Part shown: positions 46,139 through 52,809 of the stretch, in pieces | Position numbering within the stretch: position 1 is the stretch's first letter | Layout of the letters: every line of letters starts with the position of its first letter | DNA from: Hyunsoonleella ulvae | GTDB taxonomy: Bacteria; Bacteroidota; Bacteroidia; Flavobacteriales; Flavobacteriaceae | Reading direction: 5' to 3' | Length of the DNA: 64,000 bases | NCBI RefSeq assembly: GCF_016827605.1 | Contig: NZ_JAEPJQ010000009.1 | Span: forward strand, 1 to 64,000 | Notes under the pieces: model-generated | What the model saw: the letters and a program-made list of their open reading frames with translations, nothing else | What the model was told of the DNA's origin: nothing | Databases searched by the model: none | Translations under genes and position numbers: made by a program

Positions 46139-47500
46139 TTAAAAAATAATTTGTTTGATTTTTTTATTACGCCTTAGGTAACTCTGGATAATATGTTGTG
46201 TATGTCTGTTATTTTGCATTGGGGTAATGATAGATTCTAGTATTTCCAAATTATTAATTTGATAGTTTAAATTAAAGAATCCAAGTCCTTGAAATACACC
46301 ATTTTTAATAAGAATTGCACTTCTTTCGTCTACATCTCGCCCTTTATCTATAATAACCATATTTTTATTACTGTACCTATTTTTATCAATTAAAGTATTT
46401 ACACGTTTGTTGTAATCCTCAGCCGACTCTTTGTTGACGCATGCACCATTGCAAACTTTTACCTCGTAATTAAAACAGCTAGATTTTGTTTTGTAAAGTC
46501 CTGTTAATTTTTGGCATAGGCTATATTCTTCAACAGATTTACTCATAAAACTTTTGGCACTTTGTCTGTTGCTAAATGTGGTTATAGGTTTTTTTCTAGC
46601 GTCTGCTTTATCAATTTTTAGATTAATGTAATTGTTTTCGTCTACAAAACTATAAAGCGCATGTGTAAAAATGGTACGTCTTAAAGCTCTATTTAATATG
46701 GGTTTATTGCGTTTTATTTCTTCACTTTCTTTTAGTAAAGCCACCAGTTCACTTCCAGTAGCTTCATAAGTTACTGCTGCTACTAAAGTTTGGATTTTTT
46801 TTGATTTGGGATTGGTATTTGTAAAGTGTTGGTTAATACGTTTTTTAATGTTATTGCTTTTACCAATATAGATGATTTCTCCGTCGTCTTTATGGATATA
46901 ATATACTCCGGTTATAGAGGGTAATTTGGCAATGATATCTAGGTGTCTTGGCTCTAGTTGACGTTTGGGGTTAAGCCTAACAGCATCTTGTATAATCTTC
47001 TTTTCTGAATCTTTATCCAGCAACATTTTAAAAAGCTTTACTGTGGCTTGTGCATCTCCTGAAGCACGATGCCTATCAGCTACTGGTATACCAAGGGAAC
47101 GCACTAATTTCCCTAAACTGTAAGATGTTTGTCCAGGAATTAAATATTTGGAAAGTTCTACCGTACAGAGTGATTTGCGCTCAAATTCAAAACCTAACCT
47201 TCTAAACTCGGTACACAAAATTCGGTAGTCAAACTGTGCATTGTGCGCAACTATAATACAATCTTCCGTGATTTCAACAATGCGTTTGGCAACCTCATAA
47301 AATTTTGGTGCATTGCGTAACATATTGTTGTTGATACCTGTTAGGTTTACCACAAAAGGTTGGATGTCCCGCTCTGGATTTACAAGACTAATAAACTGGT
47401 CAACAACTTCATGACCATCAAATTTATAGATAGCTATTTCTGTAATACCCTCTTCATTGTACTTGCCACCTGTAGTTTCTATGTCTAATACTGCGTAGAT
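46139..47500 (-). CDS. DEDDh exonuclease / GIY-YIG fusion, without canonical start codon
   Basis: A DnaQ-like 3'-5' exonuclease joined to a UvrC-like GIY-YIG nuclease domain. The frame reads VLDIETTGGKYNEEGITEIAIYKFDG, the first exonuclease motif, upstream of the first GTG (47353), so a start at GTG would delete that catalytic motif. The frame is open back to an in-frame TAA two codons before ATC (47500), where the family usually has an N-terminal Met followed by YAVLDIETTGG. No ATG, GTG or TTG lies between. The exonuclease covers about 1-165, including SGDAQATVKLF; the GIY-YIG domain about 195-275 (TGVYYIHKDDGEIIYIGKS). The TAA stop lies inside a GTTAAAA array. It may be pseudogenised or use ATC as start. 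Confidence 0.8.
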   Translation of the reverse strand: MYAVLDIETTGGKYNEEGITEIAIYKFDGHEVVDQFISLVNPERDIQPFVVNLTGINNNMLRNAPKFYEVAKRIVEITEDCIIVAHNAQFDYRILCTEFRRLGFEFERKSLCTVELSKYLIPGQTSYSLGKLVRSLGIPVADRHRASGDAQATVKLFKMLLDKDSEKKIIQDAVRLNPKRQLEPRHLDIIAKLPSITGVYYIHKDDGEIIYIGKSNNIKKRINQHFTNTNPKSKKIQTLVAAVTYEATGSELVALLKESEEIKRNKPILNRALRRTIFTHALYSFVDENNYINLKIDKADARKKPITTFSNRQSAKSFMSKSVEEYSLCQKLTGLYKTKSSCFNYEVKVCNGACVNKESAEDYNKRVNTLIDKNRYSNKNMVIIDKGRDVDERSAILIKNGVFQGLGFFNLNYQINNLEILESIITPMQNNRHTQHIIQSYLRRNKKIKQIIF

Positions 47501-47502
47501 TT

Positions 47503-47537
47503 GTTAAAAGTTAAAAGTTAAAAGTTAAAAGTTAAAA
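47503..47537. repeat. Heptamer array GTTAAAA (5 perfect units)
   Basis: Five perfect tandem GTTAAAA units, immediately ahead of the exonuclease coding frame on the minus strand (TTTTAAC repeats). The TAA in the first unit is the in-frame stop two codons before the frame opens. A seven-base period leaves stops in all frames, so it is not translated. Confidence 0.9.
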
Positions 47538-47553
47538 GTATAATTTTTGTTTA

Positions 47554-48225
47554 TTAGACGCTATAATTTCTTGAGCCAAAAATACTACTACCAACGCGAA
47601 TCATGTTACTTCCGCATGCAATAGCTAGTTTGTAATCTCCACTCATGCCCATGCTTATGGTTTGTGGCTTAAAGTTAAAGGTTTCGAGAGGTTTTAAATT
47701 ATCAAAAGTAGTTTTTAAACTATCAAACTCTTGTTTTATCTGAACTTTATCACTTGTAAAAGTAGCCATTCCCATGACACCAGTAACCTTAATGTTTTTT
47801 AATTCTAAAAATTCTTGGGAAGATAATATTTTTGAAACCTCATTTGTTGACATACCAAATTTAGAATCTTCTTTGGCAATCTTAATTTGAAACAGGCAAT
47901 CTATAATTCTATTATGTTTTTTGGCTTGCTTGTTAATCTCTTTTAATAGCTTAAAGTTGTCTACGCCATGTATTAAATTTACAAAACTAGCCATGTATTT
48001 TACTTTGTTGCGCTGTAAATGCCCTATCATATGCCACTCTACATCCTTAGGCATTAGCTCATACTTTTCTACCATTTCTTGGACTTTGTTCTCACCAAAA
48101 ACACGTTGTCCTGAATTATAGGCCTCCATTAGGGCATTAACGGGTTTGGTTTTTGAAACTGCTACTAGCGTAACCTGTTCTGGTAGTGTGGATTTTATTA
48201 GTTTTAGATTTTGCGCTATATTCAT
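47554..48225 (-). CDS. YggS-family pyridoxal-phosphate homeostasis protein
   Basis: A PLP-binding TIM-barrel protein of the YggS/PROSC family, 223 residues, which influences cellular PLP balance and amino-acid pools without proven enzyme activity. The PLP lysine is in VTLVAVSKTKPVNAL (Lys about 25), FGENKVQE near 43-50 and HMIGHLQRNKV near 65-75 follow, and MGMSGDYKLAIACGSNMIRVGSSIFG near the end binds the phosphate. It is the upstream gene of the exonuclease gene. Confidence 0.9.
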   Translation of the reverse strand: MNIAQNLKLIKSTLPEQVTLVAVSKTKPVNALMEAYNSGQRVFGENKVQEMVEKYELMPKDVEWHMIGHLQRNKVKYMASFVNLIHGVDNFKLLKEINKQAKKHNRIIDCLFQIKIAKEDSKFGMSTNEVSKILSSQEFLELKNIKVTGVMGMATFTSDKVQIKQEFDSLKTTFDNLKPLETFNFKPQTISMGMSGDYKLAIACGSNMIRVGSSIFGSRNYSV

Positions 48226-48275
48226 ATTGCAAATGTAATACTACCTATAGTCTAAATCAAATAAGTGATACCATG

Positions 48276-49166
48276 TTATTTTAAAAACTGGGCAGAAACG
48301 TTCTCAGCTTTTTTACTTTTGGAATAATCGTAAAATCCTTCTCCAGATTTTACACCTAATTTACCCGCACTAACCATATTGACTAACAATGGACATGGTG
48401 CATATTTAGGGTTTTTAAATCCATCATACATTACATTTAGAATAGAAAGACATACATCTAAGCCAATAAAATCTGCCAATTGTAGTGGTCCCATAGGATG
48501 CGCCATCCCTAATTTCATAACTGTATCTATTTCGGATACACCGGCAACACCAGTATATAGCGTTTCAATGGATTCATTGAGCATTGGCATCAAAATACGG
48601 TTAGCTACAAATCCAGGATAGTCGTTAACTTCAACAGGAATTTTATTTAGAGTTTTAGAAAGTTCCATGATGGTGTTTGTAGTAACATCACTAGTGTTAT
48701 AGCCTTTTATGATCTCAACAAGTTTCATTATAGGAACTGGGTTCATAAAATGCATCCCGATTACACGCTCTGGTTTTGAGGTAACTGCAGCTATTTGGGT
48801 AATTGAAATAGATGAGGTATTAGTTGCTAAGATTGTATTACCAGCGCATGCTGCGTCTAAATCTCTAAAAATCTGTAATTTTAAATTAAGATTTTCAGTG
48901 GCAGCTTCTACAACTAATTCTGTATTGGAAACGCCCTCTTTAATACTTGTAAAACAAGTAATGTTTTTTAAGGTTTTATCTTTTTCTTGAGAGGAAATTT
49001 TTTCCTTTGCAATCATACGGTCTAGATTATGGGTAATGATCTGTAGGCCTTTATCCAGAGCGGTTTTACTGATATCAATCAAATTAACTTTAAATCCGTT
49101 TTGGGCAAAAACATGGGCAATACCGTTTCCCATAGTTCCAGCACCTATTACAGCGATATGTTTCAT
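48276..49166 (-). CDS. 3-hydroxybutyryl-CoA / 3-hydroxyacyl-CoA dehydrogenase
   Basis: A NAD+-dependent dehydrogenase of 296 residues that oxidises 3-hydroxyacyl-CoA in beta-oxidation or butyrate-type pathways. The Rossmann signature AVIGAGTMGNGIAHVFAQNG is at residues 4-23. The central signature RVIGMHFMNPVPIMKLVEII (near 132-151) and the C-terminal domain VNDYPGFVANRILMPMLNE (near 178-196) are typical. The stand-alone form suggests a 3-hydroxybutyryl-CoA role, but the chain length is not determined by sequence alone. Confidence 0.9.
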   Translation of the reverse strand: MKHIAVIGAGTMGNGIAHVFAQNGFKVNLIDISKTALDKGLQIITHNLDRMIAKEKISSQEKDKTLKNITCFTSIKEGVSNTELVVEAATENLNLKLQIFRDLDAACAGNTILATNTSSISITQIAAVTSKPERVIGMHFMNPVPIMKLVEIIKGYNTSDVTTNTIMELSKTLNKIPVEVNDYPGFVANRILMPMLNESIETLYTGVAGVSEIDTVMKLGMAHPMGPLQLADFIGLDVCLSILNVMYDGFKNPKYAPCPLLVNMVSAGKLGVKSGEGFYDYSKSKKAENVSAQFLK

Positions 49167-49250
49167 ATTATTTTCATTAGAGTTTTAATTTCACTCTAAG
49201 CATTGCCGTAAGAGTGAAATCACTACCTCATGGGAGGTTAGAAGGGGCTT

Positions 49251-50210
49251 TTAAAACTGATTTATAATCATATTTGCAACCCTTAAAGCTTCTGTGCCAT
49301 CATGCAATGTTACAACTGGTGTGGTGTCGTTGTTAATAGCATCAGCAAAGGTTTCCAACTCCATTAAAATAGAATTTACATCAGGAATTTTAGGGTTATC
49401 AAAATAAATTTGTTTTTTTATACCTTCAGCATTTTGTAAGATCATATCAAAATCACCTGGGTTTTGTGGAGCATCTTTCATTTTAACTACTTCACATTTT
49501 TTTTCTAAAAAGTCCACTGAAATATAAGCGTCTTTTTGAAAAAATCTCCCTTTACGCATTTTCTTTAAGGATATCCTACTTGCTGTTAAATTCGCGACAC
49601 AACCATTTTTAAATTCTATACGCGCATTGGCTATATCTGGTGTATCACTAATTACAGCAACACCACTTGCCGATATATGTTTTACTTCAGATTTTACTAT
49701 ACTCAAAATGATATCGATATCATGTATCATTAAATCCAATACCACTGGTACATCTGTTCCGCGAGGGTTGAACTCTGCCAAACGATGTGTTTCTATAAAC
49801 ATAGGTGTTTTAATATCGTCTTTAACCGCCAGAAATGCAGGGTTAAAACGTTCTACATGACCTACTTGTCCCTTTACTTTATGAAGTGCTACTAAGGCTC
49901 TAATGTCTTCGGCTTCGGCAACCGTATTTGTAATAGGTTTTTCAATAAAAATATGTTTGCCTTTGGTTATGGACTTTATGGCACATTCGTGGTGTGAAAG
50001 TGTGGGAGTTACTATATCTACAACGTCTACAGCGTCAATTAAATCGTCTAAGGAATCAAATAGAGTATATCCAAATTCATCGGCAACTTTTTGCGCAGTT
50101 GCGGTATCGGCATCGTAAAAACCAACTAGGTCGTATTTGTTGGATTGTTTTAAAAGTCTTAAATGAATTTTCCCCAGATGACCAGCACCTAAAACACCAG
50201 CTTTTAGCAT
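49251..50210 (-). CDS. Gfo/Idh/MocA-family oxidoreductase
   Basis: An NAD(P)-dependent oxidoreductase of 319 residues. The N-terminal Rossmann motif is GVLGAGHLGKIHLRLL (about 5-20) and the conserved EKP is in KGKHIFIEKPITNTVAEAE (about 90-108). The catalytic pair lies near VPVVLDLMIHDIDIILSI (about 155-172, with the HDID motif). The substrate of this family is often a sugar or inositol derivative and cannot be told here. The gene lies upstream of the dehydrogenase on the same strand, 84 bp apart. Confidence 0.85.
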   Translation of the reverse strand: MLKAGVLGAGHLGKIHLRLLKQSNKYDLVGFYDADTATAQKVADEFGYTLFDSLDDLIDAVDVVDIVTPTLSHHECAIKSITKGKHIFIEKPITNTVAEAEDIRALVALHKVKGQVGHVERFNPAFLAVKDDIKTPMFIETHRLAEFNPRGTDVPVVLDLMIHDIDIILSIVKSEVKHISASGVAVISDTPDIANARIEFKNGCVANLTASRISLKKMRKGRFFQKDAYISVDFLEKKCEVVKMKDAPQNPGDFDMILQNAEGIKKQIYFDNPKIPDVNSILMELETFADAINNDTTPVVTLHDGTEALRVANMIINQF

Positions 50211-50353
50211 AATTTTATCTTTGTATTGAAGCTTTTTTTAGTTTTTATTTACATTGAAAAACCATAGATTTTTCACACTTTAAAGATACTAAATTTAAAT
50301 TCTGATAAAATTGTTTTTCGCTTAAAAATGTTTGTGTAATTACAAAAATAACT

Positions 50354-50374
50354 CCTAGCCGTATTGCGGCTAGG
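50354..50374. terminator. Perfect GC-rich hairpin
   Basis: CCTAGCCG and CGGCTAGG form a perfect 8-bp stem with a five-base loop TATTG, followed by TTT. No gene ends at it, so it could act as an mRNA leader or a stray terminator for minus-strand readthrough. Confidence 0.5.
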
Positions 50375-50387
50375 TTTCAATTGAAAT

Positions 50388-50413
50388 TGTCATTTCCGAG
50401 ACGTCGGAAATCT
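50388..50413 (+). repeat. Hairpin of the TGTCAT/ATCT family
   Basis: TGTCAT overlaps ATTTCCGA, which pairs with TCGGAAAT around a GACG loop, ending TCT. It has the same frame as the hairpins at 51890-51916 and 52200-52226, with a different stem. Confidence 0.65.
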
Positions 50414-50523
50414 AAATAAAATGATTTCTATCATTCTAAAAGCTTAACGCTATAAATCTCTATTTTCTTTGGTAGTTCTTTTGAAGAAATTCTTTTATTT
50501 TAGCATGATTAACCTCCCAAGAA

Positions 50524-51168
50524 TTGAAAGACACATTTAAACACCAAGGCATGCGCCAGCAATTGGTTAGCACAGTAAAAGCTAAAGGAATACAGAACGA
50601 AAAGGTATTGGAAGCTATTGGAAAAATACCAAGGCATTTATTTATGGACTCTGGGTTTTTAGACCATGCTTATCAAGATAAAGCATTTCCTATTGCTGCA
50701 GACCAAACGATTTCTCAACCTTACACAGTAGCATTTCAAACAGAATTATTACAAGTGGTTGCAGGAGATAAAATATTAGAGATAGGTACAGGAAGTGGTT
50801 ACCAAACTGCGGTGTTGTGTTTATTGGGGGCTAAGGTGTATAGTATAGAGCGCCAACAAGAGCTTTTTAAAAAAACAAGCAAGTTTCTACCAAAATTAGG
50901 TTACAGGGCTAAAAAGTTAATTTTTGGAGATGGGTATAAAGGCTTACCTGAAGAAGCACCTTTTGATAGTATTATTGTAACAGCAGGAGCACCATTTGTT
51001 CCAAAACCGTTATTAAGTCAGTTAAAAGAGGACGGCGGGCGTTTAGTTATTCCTGTTGGAGACGATGTACAAGTTATGACGCTTTTTATTAGAAAAGGTC
51101 CAAAGGAATTTGAAAAGCATGAGTTGGGCGAATTTCGTTTTGTGCCTTTATTGGAGGATAGGAATTGA
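50524..51168 (+). CDS. pcm: Protein-L-isoaspartate O-methyltransferase
   Basis: A repair methyltransferase that acts on damaged aspartyl residues using SAM, 214 residues. The SAM-binding motif ILEIGTGSGYQTAVLCLLGAKVYSIE (about 79-104) is intact, as is PFDSIIVTAGAPFVPKPLL (about 151-169). The N-terminal KIPRHLFMDSGFLD matches the family. The first start in frame is TTG at 50524; the next is ATG at 50551, which would shorten it by nine residues. I favour TTG since KDTFKHQGMRQQLV is well conserved in flavobacteria as far as I recall. The stop is followed within 6 bp by the TAGTTGT array. Confidence 0.92.
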   Translation: MKDTFKHQGMRQQLVSTVKAKGIQNEKVLEAIGKIPRHLFMDSGFLDHAYQDKAFPIAADQTISQPYTVAFQTELLQVVAGDKILEIGTGSGYQTAVLCLLGAKVYSIERQQELFKKTSKFLPKLGYRAKKLIFGDGYKGLPEEAPFDSIIVTAGAPFVPKPLLSQLKEDGGRLVIPVGDDVQVMTLFIRKGPKEFEKHELGEFRFVPLLEDRN

Positions 51169-51173
51169 TAATT

Positions 51174-51250
51174 TAGTTGTTAGTTGTTAGTTGTTAGTTG
51201 TTAGTTGTTAGTTGTTAGTTGTTAGTTGTTAGTTGTTAGTTGTTAGTGGT
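51174..51250. repeat. Heptamer array TAGTTGT (10 perfect plus 1 variant unit)
   Basis: Ten perfect TAGTTGT units (51174-51243) and a final TAGTGGT. It lies between the convergent pcm and methyltransferase genes. The minus-strand stop codon (TAA, 51245-51243) is inside it, and its second-strand stop trinucleotides occur at every unit. Confidence 0.92.
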
Positions 51251-51869
51251 TGTGACTAGATGTATTCTTTTCAAAAATTCCAAATAATTCATTACTCATT
51301 CTAGGAGGAATGGAATTGTAGCATTTTTCAAAAGTTTTAATATTGAAATAAGGCTTAAAATAATTTAAGTATTCTTCTTTAGAACCACCAAACGGACGCT
51401 TTTCCATATCTTCAGTCAAAGGGAAATTAAACCAGAGACCAACTAATTTTCCGTTAGACTTTAATAGGTTGAACATTTTTTCTGCATAGGCTTTTCTCGT
51501 TTCAGGAAGAGGAGGAAATGAACAGAAAAATGTTTGTTCCAGAATTAAATCGTATTTGTTTTTATGCTCGAAAAAGTTACCATGTACTATTTTGTTAGAA
51601 GGGAAATTTGGAACTCTTTTTTGAAATGCTTCAAGTGGTGCTTTAGCAATATCTAAAATATAAACGTTTTTAAATCCATTTTTAAAAAGGTATTCAGCTT
51701 CATAGGCATTGCCTGCTCCTGGAATTAAAATGTTTAATTTTTTATTTTCAAGTTGATCTATGTATGCTTTTAATGGCGTAGAGGGCATTCCTATGTCCCA
51801 ACCAGTGTTTTGTTCTTTGTAGCGTTTAGACCAGTAGTTTTCTATAGAATTTTTATTGTCTCTTTGCAT
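51243..51869 (-). CDS. TPMT-type SAM-dependent methyltransferase
   Basis: A methyltransferase of 208 residues of the thiopurine-methyltransferase family, class I Rossmann fold. The entry NTGWDIGMPSTPLKAYIDQL (about 20-39), the SAM loop ILIPGAGNAYEAEYLFKNGF (about 46-65) and the later VGLWFNFPLTEDMEKRPFGGS (about 147-167) are typical. The last residues (SSHNH) are next to the repeat array. The natural substrate in bacteria is usually unknown; selenium or sulfur compounds are common. Confidence 0.82.
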   Translation of the reverse strand: MQRDNKNSIENYWSKRYKEQNTGWDIGMPSTPLKAYIDQLENKKLNILIPGAGNAYEAEYLFKNGFKNVYILDIAKAPLEAFQKRVPNFPSNKIVHGNFFEHKNKYDLILEQTFFCSFPPLPETRKAYAEKMFNLLKSNGKLVGLWFNFPLTEDMEKRPFGGSKEEYLNYFKPYFNIKTFEKCYNSIPPRMSNELFGIFEKNTSSHNH

Positions 51870-51878
51870 AGTAAAATT

Positions 51879-52178
51879 TCAAGATGGTTTGTCATCCTGA
51901 TCTTGTTTCAGGATCTTATAACTAATTAAATTTATCTTCCATTGCCTATGCCAGTTTTTCAATTGTTTTTCTCTTTTAATGGCATCGTTTATAAACTGAA
52001 ATTCTTCAAAATATACTAGTCGTTTTAATTTATATTTAGCAGAAAAAGAATTTCCTTCTCCTGCGATATGTCTTTTCATTATATCGTCTAAACCTCCGGT
52101 TACTCCAATGTATAAAGTGCTATTAGGTCGGTTGGTTAGTATGTAAACCCAATAATTATGATAAGCACGTTTAGCCAT
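51879..52178 (-). CDS. GIY-YIG nuclease-family protein, repeat-flanked
   Basis: A 99-residue single-domain GIY-YIG endonuclease-like protein of the YhbQ/UPF0213 class. YWVYILTNRPNSTLYIGVTG holds the GIY-YIG motif, DDIMKRHIAGEG the next helix with its arginine, and REKQLKNW the catalytic glutamate. An upstream frame (to 52232) translates as SCHAEFISASQ, which is only a reading of the flanking hairpin, so I chose the ATG at 52178. The C-terminal residues (ILKQDQDDKPS) are encoded by the second hairpin. Two inverted copies of the hairpin family bracket the gene, at 51890-51916 and 52200-52226, which hints at a mobile or repeat-processing role; this is inference. Confidence 0.82.
   Translation of the reverse strand: MAKRAYHNYWVYILTNRPNSTLYIGVTGGLDDIMKRHIAGEGNSFSAKYKLKRLVYFEEFQFINDAIKREKQLKNWHRQWKINLISYKILKQDQDDKPS
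51890..51916 (+). repeat. Hairpin of the TGTCAT/ATCT family, next to GIY-YIG 3' end
   Basis: TGTCATCCTGA and TCAGGATCT flank TCTTGTT. The stem ATCCTGA/TCAGGAT is perfect. The sequence also encodes the last residues of the minus-strand GIY-YIG gene. It is the inverted partner of the hairpin at 52200-52226. Confidence 0.75.
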
Positions 52179-52199
52179 TATTTTGATACTGGAGTATTG

Positions 52200-52226
52200 A
52201 GATGCTGAAATAAATTCAGCATGACA
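52200..52226 (-). repeat. Hairpin of the TGTCAT/ATCT family, next to GIY-YIG 5' end
   Basis: On the minus strand TGTCATGCTGA and TCAGCATCT flank ATTTATT. It has the same length (27 bp) and frame as 51890-51916. The C-G pair of that copy is replaced here by G-C, on both arms, so pairing is kept. Confidence 0.75.
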
Positions 52227-52235
52227 AGACACAAG

Positions 52236-52784
52236 TTACTTTTCAAAAATCTTTGTTTCTAAACCATCAATGCTTTTGGTATTTTTTTCTTTCCAATAAT
52301 TTTCAATCCGTTCTTTGCCTTGTTTTTCTGCCCAAGCATTTAGTTGTTGACGCTCTTCTTTAAAATCCATAAACGGCACTGCAAACCCACAAGAGGTTTG
52401 TACGCTTTCAACTTTCATCTCTACAATTTGTCTCGTTCCTGGTATTTCTGGGAAATGGTTCTTGTTATTTTGAAATTCAGCATCCCTTTCGTGATATACC
52501 TTGGCACTTCCATATAGCCTAAGAATAAGTGGCTTAGCTTCAAAAGAACAAAACATTATGGTCATTCTGTTATTTTCTAATATATGTGCAGCAGTTTCAT
52601 TGCCACTACCAGTTAGATTTAACCAAAGTACAGTATTTTTATCTGTAACTTTAAAACTATCGGCTAATCCTTTTGGCGATAAATTTATTCTACCATCTGC
52701 TGCTGCAGTAGCTACAAAAAATATATGTTGTGCTTCAATGAATGTTTGAAGTTTTGATGTGATTTCAGTAAAAAATTTTGCCAT
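52236..52784 (-). CDS. Pyridoxamine 5'-phosphate oxidase-like flavoprotein
   Basis: A 182-residue protein of the PNPOx-like split-barrel superfamily that binds FMN or F420. Segments FVATAAADGRINLSPKGL (about 23-40), LWLNLTGSGNETAAHILEN (about 53-71) and MTIMFCSFEAKPLILRLYGSAKVY (about 75-98) are characteristic. Many members are not PNP oxidases, and the substrate is unknown. It lies upstream of the GIY-YIG gene on the same strand. Confidence 0.8.
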   Translation of the reverse strand: MAKFFTEITSKLQTFIEAQHIFFVATAAADGRINLSPKGLADSFKVTDKNTVLWLNLTGSGNETAAHILENNRMTIMFCSFEAKPLILRLYGSAKVYHERDAEFQNNKNHFPEIPGTRQIVEMKVESVQTSCGFAVPFMDFKEERQQLNAWAEKQGKERIENYWKEKNTKSIDGLETKIFEK

Positions 52785-52809
52785 GTATTTTTATTTTTCA
52801 AACTGATTA

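Larger units (their letters stand above)
50211..50523. other. Divergent intergenic region with two hairpins
   Basis: Between the divergent Gfo gene and pcm. No gene seen. It holds a CCTAGCCG / CGGCTAGG hairpin (50354-50374) and a TGTCAT/ATCT-family hairpin (50388-50413). Confidence 0.6.

Noticed and set aside
51174-51250. TAGTTGT array as a CRISPR
   Set aside because: Units are 7 bp without spacers, and no cas gene is near.
52179-52232. Longer N-terminus of the GIY-YIG protein (SCHAEFISASQ)
   Set aside because: It is only the translation of the flanking hairpin and is not expected to be made.
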